Counted from the first letter of the stretch, positions 1-8,317 are shown. The stretch: 13,906 nt of DNA from Clostridiales bacterium UBA8960 (GCA_003482695.1 DMYC01000191.1:3858-17763); one strand, 5' to 3'. Notes: generated by a model from the sequence alone, not told the origin. Made by a program: numbers and translations.

Positions 1-25
1 ATCAGGGGGTCCGACCCCTTGATCA
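1..25. repeat. REP-like palindromic repeat, copy 1 (cut by window edge)
   Basis: This is an imperfect palindrome whose left arm reads ATCAGGGGGTC and right arm GACCCCTTGATCA around one central C. Its reverse complement is identical over 25 bases to the copy at 6800-6826, so it is the same element in opposite orientation; two bases are missing at the window edge. It lies in non-coding DNA upstream of the EAL/HDOD gene. The nature of the element (REP or small mobile palindrome) is inferred from its dispersal and symmetry. Confidence 0.8.
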
Positions 26-118
26 TTTCCTTCATCATTGCCTGTTTGTTTCCGTCATGATATGATGTTGATACATATTATAATTACATAAAAATAAGAG
101 CATTTAGGAGAGTGATTC

Positions 119-1336
119 ATGTTTATTGCAAGACAACCTATATTTAGCAAAACGATGGATGTCTTCGGCTATGAACTTTTATTCAGATCGGGAAGTGAAT
201 CCATAGGGTTCGATGGCATTTCTTCTACACACGCTACAGCAAGTGTCATAGGTGGACTATTCGAGTCGGGTATCGATGAAATCGTGGACGACAAGCGCGC
301 ATTCATTAATTTTGATGCGGGATTTATTATGACGGATTTACCCGAACTTATCGAAAGTCACCGATTGATTATCGAAGTGCTCGAAGATGTGGTCGCAGAC
401 CAACCTTTAATCGATCGAGTGATTGAACTTAAGAAAAAGGGCTATAAAATCGCACTTGATGATTTTATTGAAAGCTATGACGACTACCCGCTTGTCAGAT
501 ATGCGGACATCATTAAATTTGATTTGATGGAAACGCCGCTAGAGACGATTGGCACACCTGTGTACAAAGCGCTCAGCCAAGGCAAAGTGTTGCTTGCAGA
601 AAAGGTCGAGGATGTGGGTGTTTTTGAGCTCGCCAAAATGATGGGCTTCAGTTTGTTTCAAGGGTATTTTTTCAGCAAGCCGAAAATCATGGGCAGATCG
701 AACCATAAATCGTCTACAAAAGCGCAGTATGCACGGCTTATTTCGGAACTGAAAAAAGAAGAGCCTTCATATCAAGTCTTGGCTGAAATCATCGAAAAGG
801 ATGTCAATCTCGCCTACCGTTTGATGCGCATCATCAGTGCTAGGGCGGGCGATGATCTCGTCTACTCCATAAAACGTGCATTAACTTATATGGGACTCAA
901 AGAAATCGAACGATGGATCAATATCTTGATGATTCAGGATCTCGGTGAGAACAAACCGAAAGAGCTTATGACGCTCTCTCTGGTCAGGACGAAATTTGCT
1001 GAAATGATCGCATTACATTGTAAACTGAAAAAAATAAAGCATGAAGCCTCAATGATGGGTCTATTTAGTACGCTTGATGCCATTTTAGATCAAAACATGG
1101 AAGAAGCGCTTTCTGATATATCCCTCCCTCAGTCCATTAAGGATACGCTGATTAAAAACGAAGGTGAGTTGATGCCTATCTTTAGGCTCGTCAAAGCATA
1201 TGAGCAGGGCGACTGGGACTTGACGTCATCACTTTCCGACTCGGTCAAAATTGATGAAGACACTTTGTTTGATGCGTATATGACTTCTGTTAAATGGGCG
1301 AGAGATACGATACGCGTGATGTATATGAAACAATAA
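119..1336 (+). CDS. EAL and HDOD domain signal-transduction protein (YuxH/CdgJ-like)
   Basis: This 405-residue protein has an N-terminal EAL-type domain (about 1-190) followed by an HDOD domain (about 200-390). The EAL half begins with the ARQPIF motif typical of this fusion family and carries an ExLxR motif (ELLFR, 19-23). Further on it has FINFD, IEVLED, ALDDF, IKFD, AEKVED and a final GYFFSKP. Many phosphodiesterase metal ligands therefore look present, but the usual DFG(T/A)G loop is replaced by DFIESYDD. EAL/HDOD fusions of this kind are often catalytically inactive c-di-GMP or protein-interaction modules. The HDOD part shows YQVLAEIIEKDVNLAYRLM and ALTYMGLKEIERW. An AGGAG at 106-110, 8 bases before ATG, supports the start. 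A TATAAT at 79-84 may be a -10 box, but no matching -35 was found. The sigma-54 activator starts 22 bases downstream with no terminator between, so the two are probably co-transcribed. Confidence 0.9.
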   Translation: MFIARQPIFSKTMDVFGYELLFRSGSESIGFDGISSTHATASVIGGLFESGIDEIVDDKRAFINFDAGFIMTDLPELIESHRLIIEVLEDVVADQPLIDRVIELKKKGYKIALDDFIESYDDYPLVRYADIIKFDLMETPLETIGTPVYKALSQGKVLLAEKVEDVGVFELAKMMGFSLFQGYFFSKPKIMGRSNHKSSTKAQYARLISELKKEEPSYQVLAEIIEKDVNLAYRLMRIISARAGDDLVYSIKRALTYMGLKEIERWINILMIQDLGENKPKELMTLSLVRTKFAEMIALHCKLKKIKHEASMMGLFSTLDAILDQNMEEALSDISLPQSIKDTLIKNEGELMPIFRLVKAYEQGDWDLTSSLSDSVKIDEDTLFDAYMTSVKWARDTIRVMYMKQ

Positions 1337-1347
1337 ACGGTTAAGAT

Positions 1348-1353
1348 AGGAGG
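1348..1353 (+). promoter_or_regulatory. Strong Shine-Dalgarno deciding a TTG start
   Basis: AGGAGG lies 5 bases before the TTG at 1359. No ATG or GTG with comparable spacing is in frame near here, so TTG is taken as the start of the sigma-54 activator. Confidence 0.75.
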
Positions 1354-1358
1354 CGCTT

Positions 1359-3095
1359 TTGTCACTTCAGAAGATTGTATCCAGTGTTAGGCTAATATGT
1401 GAAGCGATTGCGAGTGTGGTGAACATCGATGTGACGATCGTAGATGACCATAGGGTAAGGCTCGCAGGAACGGGGCGATATAGCGAGAGCGTCGGAGAAA
1501 TCGTCAGTGTGAATTCCGCTTTCAGCTACGCATTAAATGAAGGGCTCGGTTTTATCATAGAGAACCCTGGAGAACATCAGGCGTGTGTCAATTGTGACTG
1601 TAAAGACAAGTGCAACGAACACGCTGAAGTCTGTTGCCCGATACGGCTCGACGGAAAGACCATCGGCGTGATTGGGCTTATCGCATTTAAAGCCGAACAG
1701 AGAAAAGCATTGATCGAAAACCAGGGAAACCTTATGTCGTTTCTAGAGCGGATGGCGGATCTTATTGCGACGAAGCTTAAAGAGTTTGAGGGTCACGAGA
1801 CGCTGGAACTTCTTGCGATGGAACTTGAAGTCGTGGTGGATAGCCTAGATACAAGCCTTGTCGCCATCGATTTAAAAGGCAACATATTAAGGACGAATCG
1901 CAAGTTCAAAAAAGTCTTCTCGGGGAAAGCGACACACATCTCGCAAATTATGGATGGCGATGAATGGCGATCGGTTCTTTTGTCTAGAGAGAATGCTCGA
2001 AATCATTTTCATACATTCAGCGGTGGAGTAGAAGGCGTTTACGATCTATCGCTCATAAAAGTCAATCAATCCATTAAAGGGTATATCATCACGATCAAAT
2101 CGATGGAAGAAGTAATGAACACGGTGAACGATATGATGACAGATGCCGTAGTGACAGGATTTGAGCATATCATCGGGAACTCGGAATCTTTGCTTGAGGC
2201 GAAGGCCCTAGCTAAAAAAGTGGCAAACACGGCATCCACTGTTTTAATTCTCGGAGAAAGTGGAACTGGAAAAGAGTTGTTCGCAAGAGCCATCCACCAC
2301 TCAAGCCCTCGCAACAATGCACCATTTGTCGCCATAAATTGTGCCGCAATTCCAGATCATTTGCTTGAAAGCGAACTGTTCGGCTATGAAGAAGGCGCTT
2401 TCACAGGGGCGCGTCGCGGAGGCAAACCCGGAAAGTTTCAACTCGCAAATAAAGGGACGCTGTTTCTGGATGAAATCGGCGATATGCCGTTACATTTGCA
2501 AGCCAAATTATTAAGGGTTTTGCAGGAGAAACGTATCGACCGCTTGGGTTCGGATCATTCGATAGATGTGGACGTGCGGTTAATCGCAGCGACACACCGA
2601 AATCTTGAAGAGAAAGTGGTGGAAGGCTCATTCAGACAGGATTTGTATTACAGGTTGAATGTGATTCCAGTGATTATTCCACCTTTGAGAGAGCGTCATG
2701 ATGATATACTCATAACTGCAGAATTTCTGGTTTCAAAATGCAGCAAAAAGCTCCTGAGAGATGTACCACAGCTGACGGATTCTTTCGTGAAGATGTTGAT
2801 TGCGCACGATTGGCCAGGAAACGTGAGAGAACTTGAAAATGCCATCGAATACGCCGTCAATGTCTGTGATGACGGCATGCTTGAACCTCGCCATTTGCCA
2901 AAGAGGCTTATGTCAATGGGAATGGCATCATCAGTCGGTTCTACGATTCGTACGATTGATGCGCTTGAAAAGGAAGTCATCGCAAATGCACTCGATTATT
3001 ATGGTCGCAGTGGAGAAGGACACGAAAAGGCAGCTGTTGCGCTTGGTATAAGCCGTGCAACACTTTATAGGAAAGTGAAGCAATATCAAATTTAG
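1359..3095 (+). CDS. Sigma-54-dependent transcriptional activator (EBP) with cysteine-rich sensor domain
   Basis: This 578-residue bacterial enhancer-binding protein activates sigma-54 RNA polymerase. The central AAA+ domain is complete: Walker A GESGTGKE (299-306), the sigma-54-contacting GAFTGA loop (346-351), Walker [11 protein letters not shown] (366-375), then [10 protein letters not shown] and [11 protein letters not shown]. The C-terminus (about 555-577) is a Fis-type helix-turn-helix ending [15 protein letters not shown]. The first 140 residues form a GAF-like sensor containing six cysteines at 76, 79, 81, 85, 92 and 93 (pattern C-x2-C-x-C-x3-C-x6-C-C), followed by a PAS-like segment (about 150-240, including [16 protein letters not shown]). 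The effector is unknown. The cysteine cluster suggests metal, Fe-S or thiol sensing, which is inference. A plausible target is the sigma-54 promoter of the cysteine desulfidase at 8318-8332. A regulator/desulfidase pair of this type (CdsR/CdsB) is known to me in Clostridioides difficile, recalled from memory. There is no receiver domain, so this is not a two-component regulator. Confidence 0.93.
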   Translation: MSLQKIVSSVRLICEAIASVVNIDVTIVDDHRVRLAGTGRYSESVGEIVSVNSAFSYALNEGLGFIIENPGEHQACVNCDCKDKCNEHAEVCCPIRLDGKTIGVIGLIAFKAEQRKALIENQGNLMSFLERMADLIATKLKEFEGHETLELLAMELEVVVDSLDTSLVAIDLKGNILRTNRKFKKVFSGKATHISQIMDGDEWRSVLLSRENARNHFHTFSGGVEGVYDLSLIKVNQSIKGYIITIKSMEEVMNTVNDMMTDAVVTGFEHIIGNSESLLEAKALAKKVANTASTVLILGESGTGKELFARAIHHSSPRNNAPFVAINCAAIPDHLLESELFGYEEGAFTGARRGGKPGKFQLANKGTLFLDEIGDMPLHLQAKLLRVLQEKRIDRLGSDHSIDVDVRLIAATHRNLEEKVVEGSFRQDLYYRLNVIPVIIPPLRERHDDILITAEFLVSKCSKKLLRDVPQLTDSFVKMLIAHDWPGNVRELENAIEYAVNVCDDGMLEPRHLPKRLMSMGMASSVGSTIRTIDALEKEVIANALDYYGRSGEGHEKAAVALGISRATLYRKVKQYQI

Positions 3096-3110
3096 AATGG
3101 TTATACCATC

Positions 3111-3150
3111 ACCACCTATAGGTTTTTCCTATGGGTGGTTTTATTTTATT
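3111..3150 (+). terminator. Rho-independent terminator of the EAL/HDOD-EBP operon
   Basis: A 12-bp stem (ACCACCTATAGG with CCTATGGGTGGT, one G-T wobble) and a 5-base T loop (3123-3127) are followed by a T-rich tract. It begins 16 bases after the activator stop codon. Confidence 0.9.
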
Positions 3151-3155
3151 TCTTA

Positions 3156-3180
3156 TAAAGTTACTTGAATATGCCGATAT
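3156..3180 (+). promoter_or_regulatory. Candidate sigma-D/FliA (flagellar) promoter
   Basis: TAAAGTTA at 3156-3163 resembles the -35, and GCCGATAT at 3173-3180 matches the Bacillus sigma-D -10 exactly. The gap between TAAA and GCCGATAT is 13 bases, while the usual range is about 14-16, so the -35 part is suboptimal. It lies 49 bases before the ATG of the EF-hand protein and points towards it. Confidence 0.55.
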
Positions 3181-3229
3181 TCTTACATAGTATGGATGCT
3201 GTTTAACGGATGCACATGGAGGTGTATGC

Positions 3230-4273
3230 ATGAAAATAACTAATTTTGAAGTGGAACAGAAGGCATTTTCTTCTTATAGTAGAATCGAGAAAAGCGAGTC
3301 GTCGATTCACGTTTTTAAAGTGAATCCACCCGAGCAGCAAGCTGGGGCTGCGAGCCAAAATCCAGTGGCACTGTCCCTTTCTGGTGCTGAAATAAGTACT
3401 GAAGAAACTGAGTTTGACAAGCTCTTTCATTTATCTGAAGAGGATTTAGCGAAAATTAGGCTCCTTGAGAAATTGCTTTCCGCTTTGACTGGGAAGACAT
3501 TCAAGTTTCAGCAAGTGGTCAAACTCGATGATGAATCTAGAGCGAAGGCCACCAGATCAAGCGCGCCAAATGTATCCGTAGCGAATCCGGGGCGACCTAA
3601 TGCAGGCAATATTGGGATCCGCATCACCGCTAGACATGAGCTTCAAGAGTCGGAGCAGATGTCTTTCAGTTCAAGAGGTGTCGTAAAAACGGCTGATGGA
3701 AGAACGATTGACTTCAAAGTGAATCTAAACATGGCGCGTTCGTATTACGAATCCTCTGAAGTGCTCATCGAAATCGGTGCAAAGATGCAAGACCCTCTGG
3801 TTATCAATTTTGACGGACGTGGCATCGCGTTTGGTGAGGATATGATTGAACTGGATATAAATTTAGACGGAACCATCGATCAATTTAAGAATTTGGCTGC
3901 AGGTAGCGGTTTTCTTGTGTTTGATAAAAACGGCAATGGGGTCGTCGATGATGGCAGTGAACTCTTTGGACCAGAAACGGGTCGTGGATTTGATGAACTG
4001 GCTGCATATGATACTGATAAAAATGGATGGATCGACGAGTCGGACGCGATTTTTAAGTCACTTAGCATATGGACCGTGAGCCCATCTGGTGAAAAAACGC
4101 TGATTGGTCTAAAAGAAGCCGATGTAGGCGCAATCTATTTAGGCAATATTTCATCGCAGTTCCACGTTAAACAAGGCGCGGATACGGTCGCAAGAATCAG
4201 GGAGTCAAGTGTCTATCTTAAGGAGAGCAGTGGCCTCGCAGGCGTGATTCATGAAATAGATTTGAAAATATAA
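3230..4273 (+). CDS. EF-hand / RTX-associated calcium-binding protein
   Basis: This 347-residue protein has no evident signal peptide or membrane segment. Residues 190-300 resemble the conserved block found in RTX/hemolysin-type calcium-binding proteins: a predicted Ca-binding loop DINLDGTID (from 209), DKNGNGVVDDGSELFG (232-247) and DTDKNGWIDESD (261-272), followed by FKSLSIWTVSPSGE. The last two loops have Asp/Asn spacing typical of EF-hands. The N-terminal 120 residues are low in recognisable features and rich in Ser, Glu and Lys. GGAGGTG at 3218-3224, 5 bases before ATG, fixes the start. The gene stands alone between two terminators. The putative sigma-D promoter suggests a place in the motility regulon, but its real role (surface, flagellar or signalling) is unknown. 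Calcium binding is inferred from the loops only. Confidence 0.75.
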   Translation: MKITNFEVEQKAFSSYSRIEKSESSIHVFKVNPPEQQAGAASQNPVALSLSGAEISTEETEFDKLFHLSEEDLAKIRLLEKLLSALTGKTFKFQQVVKLDDESRAKATRSSAPNVSVANPGRPNAGNIGIRITARHELQESEQMSFSSRGVVKTADGRTIDFKVNLNMARSYYESSEVLIEIGAKMQDPLVINFDGRGIAFGEDMIELDINLDGTIDQFKNLAAGSGFLVFDKNGNGVVDDGSELFGPETGRGFDELAAYDTDKNGWIDESDAIFKSLSIWTVSPSGEKTLIGLKEADVGAIYLGNISSQFHVKQGADTVARIRESSVYLKESSGLAGVIHEIDLKI

Positions 4274-4278
4274 CGGTT

Positions 4279-4323
4279 AAAACCTGCATGGTTATGATTT
4301 TATCAAGCTTTGCAGGTTTTTTA
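4279..4323 (+). terminator. Rho-independent terminator after the EF-hand gene
   Basis: A perfect 10-bp stem (AAAACCTGCA, 4279-4288, with TGCAGGTTTT, 4311-4320) encloses a 22-base loop, and the right arm runs into a T tract. It starts 6 bases after the stop codon. The long loop is slightly unusual. Confidence 0.8.
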
Positions 4324-4409
4324 TTATTATTTTCGTTACAATTTCGCCATATCCTTCGCTAGAACTTAGGGAGCCTTTTTGTTATTTTAGTACTATAAAT
4401 ATGATTGAG

Positions 4410-4415
4410 AGGAGG
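4410..4415 (+). promoter_or_regulatory. Shine-Dalgarno fixing the lon start at 4422
   Basis: AGGAGG sits 6 bases before ATG 4422. An in-frame ATG at 4401 lies upstream of this site and would place it inside the coding region, so 4422 is preferred. Confidence 0.85.
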
Positions 4416-4421
4416 AGCATT

Positions 4422-6845
4422 ATGAAAACACATGAACCTAAGAGACTATTGAACGTGTTCGGTATTGCAGAGATGGTTCTATTCAAAGGAAATGAAGTAT
4501 CAATCAAAGTCAGAAAAGAGCCTTCTCGAGATTTGGAAAAAGATTTGATCGAGGATTCGATGTTTGCACTTGGTGTTTCGGTCAAAAAACACAGTGCGGA
4601 TACAAATTACGATGTTAAAGATTTTTATAGATTTGGGGTGCTTCTTCTGGTGAGAAGTATTGTGCTCGTAGATGATTTTTATACGATGGAAGTCAAAGCG
4701 ATTGATAAAGTTAAAGTGGATCGCTTTTACCAAACGGGCTCACTACTTAAGGCGGAGTTCGATTATGAACCGACGATCGCAGACATGGAGGGACTTCCTT
4801 ATGATGAAATGATGAAGAATATAAAAGGATTGGTCAAAGAAATCAGCATTTACTTCAAAGGCGCTGAACCTTTTGTACACTTTATAGATGAAATCGAAGA
4901 CATCGAGCTGATGGCAGGCGTTCTGCTTCAGTACATGAACATGCCCATCGATGACAAGCAGCATATTTTTGAAGCCAAATCTTATAGCGATAAAGGCCTT
5001 AAGTTGATTGACGCACTTATCAGGCAACGTGAGATGTTTGCGTTTCAAAAGGAAATGAGCGAGAAATTCTCACAGGAAGCGAATAAAAATTATAGACGTG
5101 CATTTTTAAGAGAGCAACTAAGGGCGATTCAAGAAGAACTCAATGAAGATATGCCGGAAGGCAATGCAAAAAAGGATTATCAAACGCTGATCGAAGAATC
5201 TAACATGCCGGATGATGTGAAAAAGATGGCACTCGCTGAAGCGGCCAAATTTGAAACGTTGTCGCCTCAAAGTGCTGAGAGAAGTGTCGTGGCGAATTAT
5301 TTGGATTTATTGACCGCTTTGCCTTGGGGTAAGTTTAAAGGCATTGAAATCGACATAGAAAAAGCGAGAAAAGTCCTTGATGACGACCACTATGGCTTAA
5401 AAGAAGTCAAGGATCGCATTATTCAACATTTAGCGGTTTTAAAACTCAAGAAGGAAAAACAAGGTTCCATTTTGCTTTTAGTGGGTCCTCCAGGAACGGG
5501 TAAGACGAGTCTTGGCAAGAGCATTTCCAAAGCGCTCGACCGACCTTATGTCAGAATGAGCCTAGGTGGCATTCGAGATGAAGCGGAGATTAGAGGCCAT
5601 AGGCGCACATATGTGGCGGCGCTTCCAGGTCGAATCATACAGGGCATGAAAAAAGCTGGACAAACGAATCCGGTGTTTGTGCTTGATGAGGTGGATAAGC
5701 TTCAGATTGGCAACAGCGGCGATCCAGCCAGTGCACTTCTCGAAGTGCTGGACCCTGAACAAAACAACTCGTTTGCGGATCACTATTTGGAAGTTCCCTA
5801 TGATTTGTCTGACGTGTTCTTTATTGCGACAGCGAACTCTTATAGATCGATTCCTGGACCGCTTCTTGATCGTATGGAAGTCATCGAAATATCCAGTTAT
5901 ACAAATTTGGAAAAGTTTCATATCGCGAAGGGGCATTTGATTCCGGATGTGCTTGAAGAACATGGATTAAATGAGGAGCAGCTGGTGTTTGCGGATGCTT
6001 CAATAAATGCGTTGATAGATGGTTATACACGTGAAGCGGGTGTGCGTGGGCTTAAGAGGCAGATCGCCGCTGTGGCGCGTGTCGTTTCTGAAAAGGTCGT
6101 TTTGAATCAAGTGCCGCTCCCTTATCAGGTTGAAGCGGATATGCTCTATGATTTGATCGGTAAACCTATGGCAAGGCATGATTTGGCTGGATCAAGCAGT
6201 GCGATTGGTGTCGCAACTGGACTCGCATGGACGCCTGTAGGTGGCGAAATACTGTTTATCGAAGGTTCGTTTATGCCGGGGAATGGTCAGTTGATTCTAA
6301 CCGGAAAGCTGGGTGACGTTATGAAAGAGTCTGCTAGGATTTCTCTTAGCCTCGTTAGATCGAGGTTGGCATTCCAAATCGCAGATTTCGAGTTTAATAA
6401 AAAAGACCTTCATATTCATGTGCCGTCAGGTGCGGTACAGAAAGATGGCCCGTCTGCTGGTGTAGCGCTGTTTGCATCCATTGCGTCGCTGATTTTAGGT
6501 CGACAACTCTCTTCGACTGTGGCGATGACCGGTGAAGTGACGCTGAGAGGCAACGTGCTTGCGGTCGGCGGCATTAAAGAGAAAATAATCGCCGCTCATC
6601 GAGCTGGCGTGAAGAAAGTGCTGATCCCTGAAGAAAACATGAAGGACCTCGATCAGGTCCCTGAAGAAGTGAAATCGGCACTGGAATTCGTGAAAATCGC
6701 AAATGTTGAAGACGTGATTCATGAACTCTTCGACTTGAAATTGCCAGGAAGCGAAATGGTAAGTGATCAAGGGGTCCGACCCCCTGATCAATTTGGAAGT
6801 GATCAAGGGGTCGGACCCCCTGATCATTTTGGTCCAACTTTTTAA
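4422..6845 (+). CDS. lon: ATP-dependent Lon protease with repeat-encoded C-terminal tail
   Basis: This 807-residue LonA-type AAA+ serine protease degrades misfolded and regulatory proteins in the cytoplasm. The order is: a divergent N-terminal substrate domain (1-200, lacking the usual PLR-type opening), a helical linker with YRRAFLREQLRAIQEEL, AAA+ Walker A GPPGTGKT (355-362), Walker B VFVLDEVDK, and a C-terminal protease domain. The catalytic Ser678 is in DGPSAG and Lys721 in GGIKEK. They are 43 residues apart, as in the E. coli dyad Ser679/Lys722. After a normal ending near LFDLKLPGSEMV, the frame continues through two tandem 12-residue units (SDQGVRPPDQFG and SDQGVGPPDHFG) and PTF, all encoded by palindromic repeats. 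No CIRCE or CtsR-like operator was seen upstream; a TATAAA at 4394-4399 could be a -10 without a clear -35. Function is near certain. Whether this is the housekeeping Lon or a paralogue cannot be told here. Confidence 0.95.
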   Translation: MKTHEPKRLLNVFGIAEMVLFKGNEVSIKVRKEPSRDLEKDLIEDSMFALGVSVKKHSADTNYDVKDFYRFGVLLLVRSIVLVDDFYTMEVKAIDKVKVDRFYQTGSLLKAEFDYEPTIADMEGLPYDEMMKNIKGLVKEISIYFKGAEPFVHFIDEIEDIELMAGVLLQYMNMPIDDKQHIFEAKSYSDKGLKLIDALIRQREMFAFQKEMSEKFSQEANKNYRRAFLREQLRAIQEELNEDMPEGNAKKDYQTLIEESNMPDDVKKMALAEAAKFETLSPQSAERSVVANYLDLLTALPWGKFKGIEIDIEKARKVLDDDHYGLKEVKDRIIQHLAVLKLKKEKQGSILLLVGPPGTGKTSLGKSISKALDRPYVRMSLGGIRDEAEIRGHRRTYVAALPGRIIQGMKKAGQTNPVFVLDEVDKLQIGNSGDPASALLEVLDPEQNNSFADHYLEVPYDLSDVFFIATANSYRSIPGPLLDRMEVIEISSYTNLEKFHIAKGHLIPDVLEEHGLNEEQLVFADASINALIDGYTREAGVRGLKRQIAAVARVVSEKVVLNQVPLPYQVEADMLYDLIGKPMARHDLAGSSSAIGVATGLAWTPVGGEILFIEGSFMPGNGQLILTGKLGDVMKESARISLSLVRSRLAFQIADFEFNKKDLHIHVPSGAVQKDGPSAGVALFASIASLILGRQLSSTVAMTGEVTLRGNVLAVGGIKEKIIAAHRAGVKKVLIPEENMKDLDQVPEEVKSALEFVKIANVEDVIHELFDLKLPGSEMVSDQGVRPPDQFGSDQGVGPPDHFGPTF
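6764..6790. repeat. REP-like palindromic repeat, copy 2 (in lon)
   Basis: A 27-base palindrome has left arm TGATCAAGGGGTC, central C, and right arm GACCCCCTGATCA. The arms pair except at one A/C position. Same family as the copies at 1-25 and 6800-6826. Confidence 0.85.
6800..6826. repeat. REP-like palindromic repeat, copy 3 (in lon)
   Basis: It has the same arms and orientation as copy 2 but a central G. It is identical to the reverse complement of the copy at 1-25 over all visible bases. It ends 16 bases before the lon stop codon. Confidence 0.85.
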
Positions 6846-6852
6846 ACAAAGC

Positions 6853-6917
6853 AAAAAATAGCTGCTGAAAATGGCGCGCCACAGCTTAGGGCCCGTCTTT
6901 ATTTTCAGCAGTTTTTT
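6853..6917. terminator. Bidirectional terminator between lon and the cysteine desulfidase
   Basis: An 11-bp perfect stem (CTGCTGAAAAT, 6862-6872, with ATTTTCAGCAG, 6901-6911) is followed by T6 on the plus strand (6912-6917) and preceded by A6 (6853-6858), which gives a U tract on the minus strand. It can therefore serve both convergent genes. The 28-base loop includes GGCGCGCC. Confidence 0.85.
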
Positions 6918-6950
6918 ACGTCCGTATTCGCAGAGTCATGCATGATCAAT

Positions 6951-8261
6951 TTATTTGACCGATGTCCTTGCCCCCATCATCACATTCAAAATCACACGAT
7001 CCACCACATCCATGGCATTCTTCGAAAGATATCCCAAATTCTTGATGGTTTCATCCGCCGTTTTTCCGATGACGCCGTTGCCGCTAGGCACGACGACATT
7101 TCCGATCGCTAAGAGCGACGACTGAATGGCAGCGGACGCAGAAGTCGCAAGTTTAAGTGAACAACCAACTTTGGCTCCATCGCAAATCATACCCGTCGTG
7201 TTGGCGATCATATTTTGAATCGCACCTTCCATCTGGATGACGGAACCACCCATTAGCCAAGTGATCGCCACGGAAGCGCCAGTTCCCGCAGCAACGCCGC
7301 AGCCACAAAGTGCCGACAATCTGCCAATATTATACTTAATGACGCTGTTCACAAGATGGCTAATCGCAGCAGCCCTTGCCAATCTATCAGGTGACGTAGG
7401 ATTGGTCTCGGCATATGCCACGATGGGCAGTAAAGCCGTCAAGCCATTGTTGCCACTCCCGTTGCTGCTCATGACAGGAAGTGAAACCCCAGACATCCTC
7501 GCATCGGAAGCCGCAGCCGTTAAAATCATCGCTCGATTCATCAAATCTCTAGACAATATACCTTTTCGCGTATTTTCTTCCAGTGTTCGCCCAACATTCA
7601 TGCCCGAATCATTTGCTAGGCCATACTCAGCAACAGCACGATTCATCTCGAACCCATCAAGCAAAAACGCCAAATCTTCAAAAGGAAGCGACTCGACAAC
7701 ACGAATAACCTCCGATAGAGGCGTCTCATAAATCGGATTCACAGCTTCATCCTCTGCACAAACAGCCTCCGCTTCAAACACCACACCAGCATGTGACTCA
7801 ACGAACACGAACTGATCGTGTCTATCCTGAATCACCGCACGGCCAAAAGCGTCTCCACAAACAACACGCGCATCGATCAACACTTTCTTATCCGTATCCA
7901 AAATACCCAGCTTTATCCGATCTTCATCTATCACTTTAAACGCACCTTCAATATCGGATTGCTTCACATGTTTAAAAACCTCAAGCCCATCATCGCTATA
8001 ACATGTAAGCAGCCCAAGAGCCGATGCAACAACAAGTCCAACTTGATCCGTACCTGGAATCCCCACAGAAAGCCCATTCTTAAAAATGTTTGGACTGACT
8101 TTAATCTCAAGCATCATGCCATCTGTCTCACGAGTTGAACCCGCCTGACACATTTCTTTCGCTTTTGCCACTGCGAGTGCCACCGCAACAGGCTCGGTAC
8201 AACCCATAGCAGGTTTTACTTCAGCGCGTAAAGTATCCACGATCACACGTTCTAAAGACAT
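6951..8261 (-). CDS. L-cysteine desulfidase (CyuA/CdsB, UPF0597 family)
   Basis: This cytoplasmic enzyme breaks L-cysteine down to hydrogen sulfide, ammonia and pyruvate. It belongs to the serine-dehydratase-alpha-like family with an oxygen-sensitive [4Fe-4S] cluster. The 436-residue product carries the family signature VKPAMGCTEP near the N-terminus (Cys21), SSNGSGNNG in the middle, LCGCGVAAGTGAS (about 317-329) and CDGAKVGC (360-367). These cysteines are where the cluster ligands are expected. Two adjacent ATGs are possible: CCTCCT at 8267-8272 (AGGAGG on the minus strand) is 5 bases from the ATG at 8261 and only 2 from that at 8264, so 8261 is preferred. Expression is probably sigma-54 dependent, judging from the promoter at 8318-8332 and the dyads further upstream. 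A role on another amino acid, as debated for E. coli YhaM relatives, cannot be excluded. Confidence 0.88.
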   Translation of the reverse strand: MSLERVIVDTLRAEVKPAMGCTEPVAVALAVAKAKEMCQAGSTRETDGMMLEIKVSPNIFKNGLSVGIPGTDQVGLVVASALGLLTCYSDDGLEVFKHVKQSDIEGAFKVIDEDRIKLGILDTDKKVLIDARVVCGDAFGRAVIQDRHDQFVFVESHAGVVFEAEAVCAEDEAVNPIYETPLSEVIRVVESLPFEDLAFLLDGFEMNRAVAEYGLANDSGMNVGRTLEENTRKGILSRDLMNRAMILTAAASDARMSGVSLPVMSSNGSGNNGLTALLPIVAYAETNPTSPDRLARAAAISHLVNSVIKYNIGRLSALCGCGVAAGTGASVAITWLMGGSVIQMEGAIQNMIANTTGMICDGAKVGCSLKLATSASAAIQSSLLAIGNVVVPSGNGVIGKTADETIKNLGYLSKNAMDVVDRVILNVMMGARTSVK

Positions 8262-8317
8262 CATATCCTCCTCATAAACCTGAAAATTACAAATAGCTTC
8301 TTTAGGACATGGTTAAC

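Larger units (their letters stand above)
6761..6832 (+). repeat. 36-bp tandem duplication inside the lon 3' end
   Basis: Units 6761-6796 and 6797-6832 differ at only two positions. Each unit is 12 codons long, so the reading frame of lon is kept. Each unit contains one copy of the 27-base palindrome. Confidence 0.9.

Noticed and set aside
4324..4421. CIRCE or CtsR heat-shock operator expected ahead of lon
   Set aside because: No TTAGCACTC-type inverted repeat and no GGTCAAA-type direct repeat are present.
7237..7731. Open frame of 164 codons on the plus strand
   Set aside because: It is antisense to the conserved desulfidase gene, with no ribosome site and no recognisable domain.
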